Part shown: one piece after another, positions 42,307 to 52,300 of the stretch
How positions within the stretch are numbered: the first letter of the stretch is position 1
Layout: each line of letters opens with the position of its first letter
Assembly (NCBI RefSeq): GCF_025502585.1
Contig: NZ_CP106679.1
Location: 911,001 to 975,000, forward strand
Source of the DNA: Reichenbachiella agarivorans
Lineage (GTDB): Bacteria; Bacteroidota; Bacteroidia; Cytophagales; Cyclobacteriaceae
Reading direction: 5' to 3'
DNA: 64,000 nucleotides
Position numbers and translations under genes: made by a program
Notes under the pieces: generated by a model
Databases searched by the model: none
Seen by the model: only the letters and a program-made list of their open reading frames with translations
What the model was told of the DNA's origin: nothing

Positions 42307-43446
42307 ATGGACTTTCAATACACAGAAGAGCAAATGGCTGTAAGAGAAGCCGCTAGAGAGTTTGCACAAAACGAGCTCCTACCAGGAGTAATAGACCGTG
42401 ATGAACATCAAAAATTCCCCGCCGAGCAAATAAAAATGATGGGTGAATTGGGATTTTTGGGCATGATGGTCAAGCCCGAGTATGGAGGTGGAGGCATGGA
42501 CACCGTCTCCTATGTCTTGGCTATGGAAGAAATATCCAAAATAGATGCGTCCTGCTCCGTATCGATGTCTGTCAACAATTCTTTGGTCTGCTGGGGATTA
42601 GAAAAATATGGTACTGCCGAGCAAAAAGAAAAATACCTCAAGCCGCTCGCTTCTGGTCAAATCATCGGTGCTTTTGCCCTATCTGAGCCAGAGGCAGGCT
42701 CTGATGCCACCTCTCAACGTACTACCGCTGAAGACAAAGATGATCATTATCTGCTGAACGGAACAAAGAACTGGATCACCAATGGTAGTTCCGCTTCTGT
42801 ATATATTGTGATCGCCCAGACACACCCAGACAAAAAACACAAAGGCATCAATGCGCTGATTGTCGAAAAAGGTCAATCTGGTTTCACCATTGGACCCAAA
42901 GAAAATAAAATGGGTATTAGGGGTTCTGACACCCATTCATTGATGTTTTCGGATGTCAAAGTTCCTAAAGAAAACAGAATTGGAGATGACGGTTTTGGGT
43001 TCAGCTTTGCCATGCAGGTACTCAATGGTGGTAGAATTGGTATCGCATCCCAGGCTTTGGGGATCGCCTCTGGTGCCCTCGAACTCTCGATCAAATATGC
43101 AAAAGAGCGTAAAGCGTTTGGCAAGTCCATCTCTGATCATCAAGCCATCCAGTTCAAACTCTCAAAAATGGCAACTGAGATAGAGGCAGCCCGATTGCTG
43201 ATCCTCCAAGCAGCCATGAAAAAAGACCGTGGAGAATCTTTCGTCAAAGAAGCTGCCATGGCCAAATTATTTGCTTCTCAGACAGCCATGGATGCGACCA
43301 TTGAGGCTGTACAGATACATGGAGGTTACGGCTATGTCAAGGAGTACCATGTAGAAAGATTGATGCGAGATGCCAAGATTACTCAGATATACGAAGGCAC
43401 CTCTGAAATTCAAAACATTGTAATTGCACGAGAATTATTGAAATAA
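42307..43446 (+). CDS. Acyl-CoA dehydrogenase
   Basis: This FAD enzyme makes the alpha,beta-double bond in acyl-CoA (fatty-acid beta-oxidation or branched-chain amino-acid breakdown). Family motifs: AFALSEPEAGSDATS, the YEGTSEIQ segment near the C-terminus with the region holding the catalytic Glu, and QIHGGYGYVKEY. With ATG at 42307 (MDFQYTEEQMAVREAAREF) the product has 379 residues, the usual length; a longer frame to 42229 starts with unrelated residues. Short-chain or butyryl type is likely by length and similarity pattern; exact chain length is not readable. Confidence 0.93.
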   Translation: MDFQYTEEQMAVREAAREFAQNELLPGVIDRDEHQKFPAEQIKMMGELGFLGMMVKPEYGGGGMDTVSYVLAMEEISKIDASCSVSMSVNNSLVCWGLEKYGTAEQKEKYLKPLASGQIIGAFALSEPEAGSDATSQRTTAEDKDDHYLLNGTKNWITNGSSASVYIVIAQTHPDKKHKGINALIVEKGQSGFTIGPKENKMGIRGSDTHSLMFSDVKVPKENRIGDDGFGFSFAMQVLNGGRIGIASQALGIASGALELSIKYAKERKAFGKSISDHQAIQFKLSKMATEIEAARLLILQAAMKKDRGESFVKEAAMAKLFASQTAMDATIEAVQIHGGYGYVKEYHVERLMRDAKITQIYEGTSEIQNIVIARELLK

Positions 43447-43569
43447 TATAAATGATTGGGCATTGCATGAGAGTCATTTCCTTTGTGTTTTTTTAAGTAA
43501 ATATTAGATTTATACAATAGAATATTTGATATTTGTCAATATTCGAAGGTAAATCCTAAATAAGTCACA

Positions 43570-44490
43570 GTGGAAGACTACAACAAAATCATAGAGTCGC
43601 TCGGAGTTAGATTTATATCGGCTAAGAATATTAATATTTTACAGCCGGTTACAATTGAAAATTATTACGATGTAGAGAACGTATTTCTCTATGTACACAA
43701 AGGCGAAGTTTCTTTTGGGAAGGAAAAGGAAGTCGTATCCGAGAGCGAGATTTTATTTGTACCAGGAGGAAAAATGGTCTCCATTACCTACGGTACTGGT
43801 CAGGCCATCAATTTATCCAATGATGACTTCATCAATAGCCGAGAGAAATACTTCCAAAACAATGAGAAGTTTACTCCTAAGCTGGAAAATGACAATGTCA
43901 CCATGATTAATTTTGAAGCAAAGGTCTTTGACACGGTCAACTTCTTCGCTTCGTTGGACATTCCACCATTTGTCATCCGAAACAACAACAAATTGATTTC
44001 ATTGGCAAAGCAAATTGTGAGTGAAATATATGCTGATCTACCAGGAAAGGCCAGAGTTGTCAAGTTACAGACCGATCAAGTCGTAGTAGAATTGATCCGT
44101 CACATCCTAGAGCAAGGCCTATTTGTAGAACAGTTGGCGACCAATTCTACCTACTTCAAAGACCCTCGATTAATAGACATCTTCTCTTACATCAAAGATA
44201 ACCTCAGAGACGATTTGTCCAACAAAGCGCTGGCCAATGTTGCCAACGTATCTGAAGATTATGTAGGACAATATTTCAAAATGCTAACTGGTATCAACCC
44301 ACAAGACTACATCGAGTACCAACGCATGGAGATGGCTGTCAACATGCTACGCACTTCTAAGAAAAGTATCCGAGAAATAGGGAAAGAGGTAGGATTCAAA
44401 GACACTGCCTATTTCTGCAGACGCTTCAAAATGATGTTTGGGATTCCCGCAGGTAAGATGAGACGCAGAGAATCACTGATGAATGTCTAA
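43570..44490 (+). CDS. AraC-family transcriptional regulator
   Basis: The 306-residue protein starts with GTG at 43570 (MEDYNKIIESLGVRF). It has a beta-rich N-terminal part (about 1-90, cupin-like: VFLYVHKGEVSFGKEKEVVSESEILFVPGGK), a helical middle part, and two C-terminal helix-turn-helix motifs (about 205-300): SNKALANVANVSEDYVGQYFKMLTG and SIREIGKEVGFKDTAYFCRRFKMMFG. The target genes and the ligand are unknown; the neighbouring acyl-CoA dehydrogenase is 120 bases upstream on the same strand. It overlaps the convergent GGGPS-like gene by 18 bases. Confidence 0.9.
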   Translation: MEDYNKIIESLGVRFISAKNINILQPVTIENYYDVENVFLYVHKGEVSFGKEKEVVSESEILFVPGGKMVSITYGTGQAINLSNDDFINSREKYFQNNEKFTPKLENDNVTMINFEAKVFDTVNFFASLDIPPFVIRNNNKLISLAKQIVSEIYADLPGKARVVKLQTDQVVVELIRHILEQGLFVEQLATNSTYFKDPRLIDIFSYIKDNLRDDLSNKALANVANVSEDYVGQYFKMLTGINPQDYIEYQRMEMAVNMLRTSKKSIREIGKEVGFKDTAYFCRRFKMMFGIPAGKMRRRESLMNV

Positions 44491-45237
44491 GGTAGCATTC
44501 ATGCTATTGATTTTGTCCGAAGCTTCGATGAGTAAACTGTAATCATTCTCCAGTGCATTGCCGATCACAACCATGTCAGCTCCAGCTTCCAAAGCCAATC
44601 CTACTTTACTGATCGAATTCAGCCCGCCTCCAACGACCAGAGGTACAGATATAGACCTAGATACCGTTGATATGATCTTCTGTGGAATTGCCTTTTGCGC
44701 ACCGCTCCCTGCATCCAAATAGATCGTTCTCAGTCCCAACATCTCTCCTGCCATCGCTGTACATGCGGCAATGGTCGGCTTGTCCGAAGGTATCGGGGTT
44801 GTATTACTCATATAACTGGCTGAGGTTGCTGGTCCAGAGTTGACTAACATGTAACCCATTGGGATGATTTCTAATTTGCTCTTCTTGAGAATGGGTGCAG
44901 CCAACACATGTTGTCCTATGAGGAAATCAGGGTTTCTTCCAGAGATAAGCGACAGCAGCAAAATGGCATCTGCATTAGAATCGATTTGAATGTTGTTGCC
45001 TGGAAAAATCAGTACTGGAATATTCGTGTTTGATTTGATGATCGAAATGACCTTAGAAAAATTATCATTTGTAATCAAACTCCCTCCCACAAACAGAAAA
45101 TCAACTTTGTTTTCCGTACAGAGATGGATGGTTTGAATCAGACTAGAGGAATCCTCTACCTTATCTGGGTCGATGAGTATCGCAAGAGATTTCCTGTTGA
45201 CCTTTTTATTTTCTACCAGTTGATTGAGTAGGCTCAT
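44473..45237 (-). CDS. Geranylgeranylglyceryl phosphate synthase-like (PcrB/GGGPS) protein
   Basis: The TIM-barrel prenyltransferase joins glycerol-1-phosphate and a polyprenyl diphosphate. Typical motifs: AILIDPDKVEDS (Asp of the metal site), FLFVGGSLIT, FPGNN, GYMLVNSGPATSASYM, TIYLDAGSGA, and VPLVVGGGLNS with AGADMVVIGNAL for the phosphate. GGGPS-like proteins of this type are known in Bacteroidota and in archaea (group II). The exact prenyl length in this organism is unknown. The alternative ATG at 45243 adds two residues. It overlaps the next upstream minus-strand gene by 32 bases and shares its last 18 bases with araC. Confidence 0.9.
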   Translation of the reverse strand: MSLLNQLVENKKVNRKSLAILIDPDKVEDSSSLIQTIHLCTENKVDFLFVGGSLITNDNFSKVISIIKSNTNIPVLIFPGNNIQIDSNADAILLLSLISGRNPDFLIGQHVLAAPILKKSKLEIIPMGYMLVNSGPATSASYMSNTTPIPSDKPTIAACTAMAGEMLGLRTIYLDAGSGAQKAIPQKIISTVSRSISVPLVVGGGLNSISKVGLALEAGADMVVIGNALENDYSLLIEASDKINSMNATLDIHQ

Positions 45238-45574
45238 TGTCATTTGCTTCTAGTTTGTTGCTCAATTTCTCAATAGCGATTGGGAGCAGGCTCTTGAGAG
45301 CCAATGTGAGGATAGACTGACTGATCATGCTGGCAGCCTTAGGTGGTCCAGACTTTATCTTAGTTTTGACTTTGGGACTAGGTCGTGAAGGCGAGACTAG
45401 TTTATAAATCAGATATCCTCCAGCCAAACCAGCCGCTATAGCTCCAACTACCGTGAGACTCTTTTTCAAGTTTTTTTCCAATTCTTGTGCCTCATAGTCC
45501 AAGTCACCTATAAGTTCCCTTTCCTCTCTCTGTAGTTTGCTTTTACGTGACAAGAGTTGCTGATTATTCTTCAT
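45206..45574 (-). CDS. Small membrane-anchored protein of unknown function
   Basis: The 122-residue protein has a charged N-terminal coiled-coil stretch (LSRKSKLQREERELIGDLDYEAQELEKNLKKS), one transmembrane helix (TVVGAIAAGLAGGYLIYKLV) and a basic C-terminal half with a second amphipathic helix (ILTLALKSLLPIAIEKLSNKL). It overlaps the holin-like gene upstream by 11 bases and the GGGPS-like gene downstream. A three-gene membrane-lipid-linked unit is suggested by the overlaps. No family recognised. Confidence 0.72.
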   Translation of the reverse strand: MKNNQQLLSRKSKLQREERELIGDLDYEAQELEKNLKKSLTVVGAIAAGLAGGYLIYKLVSPSRPSPKVKTKIKSGPPKAASMISQSILTLALKSLLPIAIEKLSNKLEANDNEPTQSTGRK

Positions 45575-45926
45575 TTGATTCTTCTTTCGAGCTAAAATTT
45601 TCCATCAATTTATCCTCAAAAAAGGACTTCAAATTTCCTGATTTCAGAAGATAAAGTACAATTAATAAAAACAAGAGATAAATCCCCGCCACGATAATAA
45701 ACCCCAAATAGGTACTGGCTAGTAATTGATTGAATAAAAATGCCATGCCCATGCTGACAAAAAATACAACTAATCCTCCAATGAGAATAATGATAAAATA
45801 GGCGATCACTTGCGCCAGCGCATTGGAAATTTGAGTAGTCATATCAAGCTTGAACAACTCAATCTTGACCTTGACATAGTCTGATAGGGCGCTTTTTATT
45901 TTATTGATATTAAGTATATCTATCAC
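45564..45926 (-). CDS. Phage holin superfamily III / YqjE-type membrane protein
   Basis: The 120-residue protein has an amphipathic N-terminus (NINKIKSALSDYVKVKIELFKLDM), then two transmembrane helices (VIAYFIIILIGGLVVFFVSMGMAFLF and YLGFIIVAGIYLLFLLIVLYLL) and an acidic tail. This matches the Holin-X/phage-holin-3-6 family, whose members in bacteria are mostly chromosomal membrane proteins with no proven holin activity. It is the first gene of the short operon ending with the GGGPS-like gene. Confidence 0.78.
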   Translation of the reverse strand: MIDILNINKIKSALSDYVKVKIELFKLDMTTQISNALAQVIAYFIIILIGGLVVFFVSMGMAFLFNQLLASTYLGFIIVAGIYLLFLLIVLYLLKSGNLKSFFEDKLMENFSSKEESNEE

Positions 45927-45981
45927 GTGTAGAATGCTTTTTATGAGCTATAAATATAAGTGAAATGCGATAGAAGTAAAT

Positions 45982-47421
45982 CTATTTTATGCCTGAGAAT
46001 ATTGGGGTTATGCCTATATCCCACAAAAGAGGCATAATTATGTACACGAAAAGCGTAATCAACAGGATTGACAGCATATTCAGAAAAACTCCTGCTCTAA
46101 TCATATCCTTCATTGTCAAATGTCCACTCCCAAACACAATGGCATTGGGCGGTGTAGCTACTGGCAGCATAAATGCACAAGAAGCCGCCAATATAGCCCC
46201 AACCATGAGGTAATATGGGTGAATGTGCATGGCAATGGCCAAAGCTGCCAAAATTGGCAAAACCATACTCGCCGTGGCGACATTGGAAGTAAGTTCCGTT
46301 AGGAAATTGACCAAAGTCACAATGACCACAATCACGAGAAGCAGCGGTACAGCTTGAAGATGATTCAGTGAATTTCCAATCCAAGTGGCCAAATCTGTCT
46401 TGATAAAAGCATTAGCAATGGACAATCCTCCTCCAAAAAGCAATAGCACCCCCCATGGAATCTTTTTGGTAGTCTTCCAATCCAACAGTTTCCCTCCCTT
46501 GGTATCTGGAATGATAAAAAGCAACATTGCACCAGCTATCGCTATAATCGTGTCATCCAATGCAGGAATGAACCGGTTCAAAACATACTCTCTACTAATC
46601 CAACTAAATGCAACCAGTCCAAAAATCACAAGTACCCTCTTCTCTTCAGCAGAAAGCCGCCCAAGGTTATCCAATTTAACCTGAATCCCTAAGTCTCTAC
46701 TTTGGTTGTCACCAGAACGGTACAGTACTTTGGTAAGGACAAACCATGTCAGGGCAATCATACAAATTGAAAACGGTAACCCAAATAGCATCCATTCTCC
46801 AAATGATATTTCAATTCCCAAACTCTCTTTGACCACACTGGCAAAAACAATATTGGGCGGAGTGCCTACCAAAGTAGCCATTCCTCCGATGGAAGCAGAA
46901 TAGGCGATTGCTAATAATAGGGACTTAGAAAACCGTTTGTCTCCATTTAAATTGGCGATCACTGATAGGCCAATCGGCAGCATCATCAAGGTAGAAGCGG
47001 TGTTGGAAATCCACATGGACAGAAAGCCAGTAGCAATCATAAATCCCAAAACAACCTGACTGGGCTTGCTACCAATTAGCAAAATGATGTTGAGAGCGAT
47101 TCTGGTATGAAGATTCCATTTCTCAATCGCTAATGCTATGATAAAGCCACCAAGAAAAAGAAAAATGAGTGGATGTGCATACGGAAAAGTAGTTTCTTTG
47201 ATCGGGAGTACGCCCAAAAGAGGAAAAAGCAAAATTGGTAGCAGTGCAGTTGCTTCTATGGCGATTGCCTCGGTCATCCACCACCAACCAATCCATGCTG
47301 TAGAAGCCAAAACTGCCCGTCCTTGATCAGACAAGCCCTCAATCTCAAAGCCAAAATAGATCAGTAGAAACAACAAAGGCCCTAATAACACCTTGATTAT
47401 TTTCTGACCATAGGCTGTCAT
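45982..47421 (-). CDS. DASS/SLC13-family sodium:anion symporter
   Basis: The 479-residue inner-membrane protein has about 11-12 helices and the signature of divalent-anion sodium symporters: the two SNT-type clamshell motifs, MWISNTASTLMMLPIGLSV at about 130 and LTELTSNVATASMVLPILAALA at about 395, plus WWMTEAIAIEATALLPILLFPLLG. Substrates of the family are dicarboxylates (succinate, malate), citrate or sulfate; SNT motifs point to dicarboxylates. It overlaps the M20 hydrolase gene by 4 bases and is probably translated together with it. Confidence 0.93.
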   Translation of the reverse strand: MTAYGQKIIKVLLGPLLFLLIYFGFEIEGLSDQGRAVLASTAWIGWWWMTEAIAIEATALLPILLFPLLGVLPIKETTFPYAHPLIFLFLGGFIIALAIEKWNLHTRIALNIILLIGSKPSQVVLGFMIATGFLSMWISNTASTLMMLPIGLSVIANLNGDKRFSKSLLLAIAYSASIGGMATLVGTPPNIVFASVVKESLGIEISFGEWMLFGLPFSICMIALTWFVLTKVLYRSGDNQSRDLGIQVKLDNLGRLSAEEKRVLVIFGLVAFSWISREYVLNRFIPALDDTIIAIAGAMLLFIIPDTKGGKLLDWKTTKKIPWGVLLLFGGGLSIANAFIKTDLATWIGNSLNHLQAVPLLLVIVVIVTLVNFLTELTSNVATASMVLPILAALAIAMHIHPYYLMVGAILAASCAFMLPVATPPNAIVFGSGHLTMKDMIRAGVFLNMLSILLITLFVYIIMPLLWDIGITPIFSGIK

Positions 47422-48608
47422 GCTGACAGTTCATTGAGGGCTATCCATGCCATGAGTCCTGGACCTAACGCAAGCGCATCTTCGTCTATATCAAAAGTAG
47501 AAGTATGCACTGGAGAAATGATGTTTTTCTCTTCATTTCGCGTCCCTAAACGGTAAAAACAAGCACTGGTTTTTTGGGAATAATAGGCAAAATCCTCCGC
47601 ACCCATCCACACATCCAGATCTACGACATTCTCTTCCCCTAAATACTGAATAGCCGCTTGTCGCGCTCTTTCGGTCAGTTCTGGTTGATTTTCGAGGTAG
47701 GGATACCCTACCTGGATATTAAAATCACAGTATCCTCCCATAGATTCGGCCAGACCTGATGCCAGTTTTTTCATGCGAGCGTGTGCTTCCTTTCTCCACT
47801 TTTCATCAAGTGTTCTAAAAGTACCTTCAATCTTCACTTCACTAGGTATGACATTGGTTGCACCCATAGCCATGACTTTACCGAAAGTCAATACACTAGG
47901 CGTAATGGGTTTTGCCATACGGCTAACTACCTGCTGCAAGGCAACTATGATGTGCGAAGCAATTAATACTGTATCCACACACATTTCAGGCAAAGCACCG
48001 TGACCACCTTTGCCACGTACTGTGACATAAATTTCATCTGCACTGGCCATGTACATCCCTTTTCGGAATCCTACTTTTCCTACTGGAATGAGCGGCATGA
48101 CATGCTGCCCAAAAATGGATTCAGGACGAGGGTTTTTCAGTATTCCTTCTTTGATCATGAGGGAAGCGCCGCCTGGAAAGACTTCTTCTCCTGGTTGAAA
48201 AATAAATTTGACCGTCCCTTCAAAATCATTTTTTAGTTCATTGATGATTCTGAGAGTAGACATCAATGATGAAGTATGAACATCATGCCCACAGGCATGC
48301 ATCACGCCTGGATTCTTAGATTTGTACGATTTTAAGCTTTCTTCCTTGATTGGCAGGGCGTCCATGTCTGCTCTCAAGGCAGTGACTTTCTTCTCTGGAT
48401 TTTTGCCTTCGATGATCGCTTCTATACCATTTCCAGCAATGCCTGTTCTGTATTTTACTCCTAGTTTGTCCAAGGTTGCGATGACAAACGCAGCGGTTTC
48501 TGTTTCTTCAAAAGATAATTCTGGATTGGCATGCAGGTGTCTTCTGTTAGCAATCGTGTCTTCATGAAATGACTCAGAGAGTGATTTTATCTTATTGATC
48601 AAATCCAT
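47418..48608 (-). CDS. M20-family amidohydrolase (N-acyl amino acid hydrolase type)
   Basis: The 396-residue protein has the M20D pattern: HRHLHANPELSFEE at the N-terminus, HACGHDVHTSSLM with metal-binding His and Asp, FQPGEEVFPGGASLMIKEG with the catalytic Glu pair, and WMGAEDFAYYSQK. Such enzymes release amino acids from N-acyl derivatives (hippurate, IAA-amino acid or N-acetyl compounds). The exact substrate is unknown. No signal peptide. Coupled with the DASS transporter, a role in uptake and use of an organic acid or amide is possible, though not shown. Confidence 0.92.
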   Translation of the reverse strand: MDLINKIKSLSESFHEDTIANRRHLHANPELSFEETETAAFVIATLDKLGVKYRTGIAGNGIEAIIEGKNPEKKVTALRADMDALPIKEESLKSYKSKNPGVMHACGHDVHTSSLMSTLRIINELKNDFEGTVKFIFQPGEEVFPGGASLMIKEGILKNPRPESIFGQHVMPLIPVGKVGFRKGMYMASADEIYVTVRGKGGHGALPEMCVDTVLIASHIIVALQQVVSRMAKPITPSVLTFGKVMAMGATNVIPSEVKIEGTFRTLDEKWRKEAHARMKKLASGLAESMGGYCDFNIQVGYPYLENQPELTERARQAAIQYLGEENVVDLDVWMGAEDFAYYSQKTSACFYRLGTRNEEKNIISPVHTSTFDIDEDALALGPGLMAWIALNELSA

Positions 48609-48741
48609 AGGTAAATTTTGGCTAAGGTAATCAATTTACACTTTTACCGTGTTCGACTTTTGTTCAAAGTCTATAAAATTGAATGATCTCCAACAAGCTG
48701 TTTGAATAATTGCGAAAATCACAATTTCCGTAATATCAATA

Positions 48742-49281
48742 CTAATCTCGCAATGGAATCCTGTCTGGAATCAAGACAGCTCTTGAAAAAGAAGCTTTCA
48801 GGGTATTATAATCACGATTAGCCTCTAATTTGGAGTAATACTTACCCACTCTTACTTTGTAATTTGGCTGATCATAAATCACTCGTGGCTTCTGATCCTC
48901 CAGCAAATCATAGGCTCTACTTTTGTACCCATTGGCGTCATCTCTGCTGTTGCCAGAATAAATCTGAATCGTAAAGCCATCTACATAATTGACGTCCTTT
49001 CGAGAAGCAATGATGATGTTGGTCACACTATCCAAATCCGCATGGATATCATGCGTAGGCTCCACATCTTCTACCTCTGTCACAGTAGGATTTGTGACCA
49101 CAGCCGATTCCTCGGTGGGTGCGACCTCTGTCGTGCTGTAATCATTTCTGTAAATGGACAAATCTTCGTTGTACGAACTGCTGCTGGCTGTTTTGGCACT
49201 AGGGGCACAAAACTGCAGCAGCGTAGCAATGGTGATGATTGGAAACACAGCCAGCGGATTAATATGACGATAGTTTTTCAA
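48742..49281 (-). CDS. SPOR-domain lipoprotein-like protein
   Basis: The 179-residue protein has a hydrophobic export signal (FPIITIATLLQFCAPSAK; Cys25 is a possible lipid site although the residue before it is Phe), an acidic Ser/Thr/Glu-rich linker (about 35-95), and a C-terminal SPOR domain (FTIQIYSGNSRDDANGYKSRAYDLL ... YKVRVGKYYSKLEANRDYNTLKASF). It should bind septal peptidoglycan in the periplasm. It is the gene after secA (24 bases), and transcription together is likely. Confidence 0.85.
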   Translation of the reverse strand: MKNYRHINPLAVFPIITIATLLQFCAPSAKTASSSSYNEDLSIYRNDYSTTEVAPTEESAVVTNPTVTEVEDVEPTHDIHADLDSVTNIIIASRKDVNYVDGFTIQIYSGNSRDDANGYKSRAYDLLEDQKPRVIYDQPNYKVRVGKYYSKLEANRDYNTLKASFSRAVLIPDRIPLRD

Positions 49282-49305
49282 TGTTCTAAAGATAATCTTT
49301 ATGAA

Positions 49306-52300
49306 TTAATTTTCGATGACTACACAACTGTTACTAGCCACATCAGCCTCTACACTCTTGAATTTGACGTCTTTCTTGATTGTACCATCTGCATATTGTA
49401 CAGAAACTTTGTCATTTCGACCATAGATCTTTTGTGATTTGATAGGGGCAGTCTTCTCTACGGGTGCAGTTCTGTTGCCATTTCCTGCAGAATTCCCTCC
49501 TAAAGCTGAACCCGACTCCTCCTTGCTTTCCTTGTAGTTTTGAGACACACGCTGGCGTCTAGCCTCTTGCACCTGATCTGGATTTTGTACAGGTATTTCT
49601 GCCTTGGTCAGGAAAGAAACGGTGTCTTCGTTGACTCTTGCGATAAACTGCTTGAACATCTGATAAGACTCAAACTTATACACCAACAATGGGTCCTTCT
49701 GTTCGTGTACAGCCATTCTCACCGATTGTTTCAAATCATCCATTTCTCTAAGATGTTCTTTCCAACTCTGATCAATGATTGCTAGCGCGATAAGTTTCTC
49801 CATTTGTTTGATCAACTCACGGCCTTCCGTTTCTACCACCTTTTCTAGGTTGGCTACCACGCCGATTTGTTTTTGACCATCTGAAAATGGCACTTGCACC
49901 TCCTTGAACGTGGCTCCACGCTCGTTCAAGATATTTCTCATGATCGGCAAGGATCTCTCAGCCACATGCTTGTTCTTTGCTCTGTAGTTGACAAGTGCCT
50001 CATGGTACAAAGTGTCCGTCAACTTATTTTGATCGCTTGAAGCAAAAACCTCTTGGGTTGCTTTGCTATCCAAGCCAAGAATACTCAACGCGTTGAGCTT
50101 GAAACCATTGTAATCATTGGCATTCTTCGCATTGAACACCAATTCCTCCGTAGTATCATACATCATATTGAGGATATCTAGATCCAACCTCTCTCCAAAC
50201 AGCGCATTCTTACGACGTGAATAGATTACTTCTCGTTGAGAGTTCATGACATCATCATACTCCAAAAGATGCTTTCTACTCGCAAAGTTATTTTCCTCTA
50301 CTTTCTTCTGCGCTCTTTCGATGGATTTGGTAATCATACTGTGCTGGATTACCTCTCCTTCTTCCAGTCCCAATCTGTCCATGATCTTGGCGATTCTGTC
50401 TGAACCGAATAGACGCATGAGGTTGTCTTCCAGAGACACAAAGAATTGTGAAGAACCGACGTCTCCCTGACGACCAGATCGCCCTCTAAGCTGTCTATCC
50501 ACACGTCTTGACTCGTGTCTTTCCGTACCGATGATGGCTAATCCACCAGCTGCCATAGATTCTTTGGTCAGTTTAATATCTGTACCACGACCCGCCATGT
50601 TGGTAGCGATCGTGACAGTGCCTGGCTTACCTGCTTCAGCCACTACATCTGCTTCTCTGGCGTGTTGCTTTGCATTCAGTACTTGATGCTGAATACCCTT
50701 CATGTTGAGCATTCTGCTCACGAGTTCCGATATTTCTACAGATGTCGTACCGACCAAGACAGGACGTCCTGCTTTGGACAAGTTGACAATTTCATCCGCC
50801 ACAGCATTGAACTTTTCACGCATGGTTTTGAACACCATGTCTTCTCTATCGTCCCGTTGCATCGGACGATTGGTTGGGATGACAATGACGTCCATTTTGT
50901 AGATTTCCCAGAATTCCCCTGCCTCTGTCTCCGCAGTACCCGTCATACCAGCTAGTTTGTGGTACATCCTGAAATAATTCTGCAAGGTGACAGTAGCATA
51001 GGTCTGCGTGGCATCCTCTACTTTGACATTTTCCTTGGCTTCTATCGCTTGATGTAGGCCATCAGAATATCTACGGCCATCCATGGCACGTCCTGTCTGC
51101 TCATCAACGATCATTACCTTGCCATCCACTACGATGTATTCGGTATCTTTTTCGAACAACGAATAAGCCTTCAAGAGTTGGTTGACTGAGTGAATTCTTT
51201 GTGCCTTAGCAGAATAATCACGTACCAAAGCTTCCTTCTGATGCAGCATATCACTTTCGGAAAGCGTAGAATCATTTTCCAGTCTCGCGATTTCCATCCC
51301 AATATCTGGGAGAATAAAGAATGTAGGATCTTCCCCAGAACCTGTGATCAGATCAATACCATTGTCAGTCAGTTCGATACCATTGGTTTTTTCATCAATG
51401 GTAAAATAAAGAGGTGCATCTGCCTCTGGCATCAGTTTTTGATTGTCTGCCAGATAAATATTTTCGGTCTTTTGGAGAATCTGACGCATGCCAGTCTCAC
51501 TTAAGAATTTGATCAAAGGTTTGTACTTCGGCAGCCCTCTAAAGGCTCTAAAAAGTGCCAGTCCTCCTTCGTTTTCATCACCACTGGCGATTTTCTTCTT
51601 GGCTTCATTTAGAAACTGAGAAACCTCTTTCTTTTGTGCCTCTACTAGTTTGGCTACCCTTGGTTTGAGTTCGTAAAACTCATGCTCATTTCCTTTTGGA
51701 ATAGGACCAGAAATAATCAGCGGTGTTCTCGCATCATCAATCAAAACCGAATCTACCTCATCGACCATGGCATAATGATATTTCCTTTGAACCAGTTCGT
51801 CTGGGTGACGCGCCATGTTGTCTCTCAGGTAATCAAAGCCAAACTCGTTGTTTGTACCGTAGACAATGTCACACTTATAAGCTTGTCGCCTTTCAGGAGA
51901 ATTGGCCTGGTATTTATCGATACAATCGATCGTCAGTCCATGGAATTCAAATATCGGTGCGTTCCACTCCGCATCTCTTTTGGCGAGGTAATCGTTGACT
52001 GTGATCACATGTACACCTTGTCCTGATAGACCATTGAGGAATGCTGGAAGAGTAGCTACGAGGGTTTTACCTTCACCTGTCATCATCTCAGCAATCTTAC
52101 CTTGGTGGAGAACCACTCCCCCTATCAACTGTACGTCGTAGTGGATCATTTTCCAAACTACGTCTACTCCAGAGGCCTTCCATTTGTTGTGCCAGATGGC
52201 TGTCTCTCCTTGAATTTCTACGTTAGGTTTTTTGGCTGCAATGGCTTTGTCCATCATGGTAGCCTGTACAACCAGCTTCTCATTGACCGTCAATCTACGA

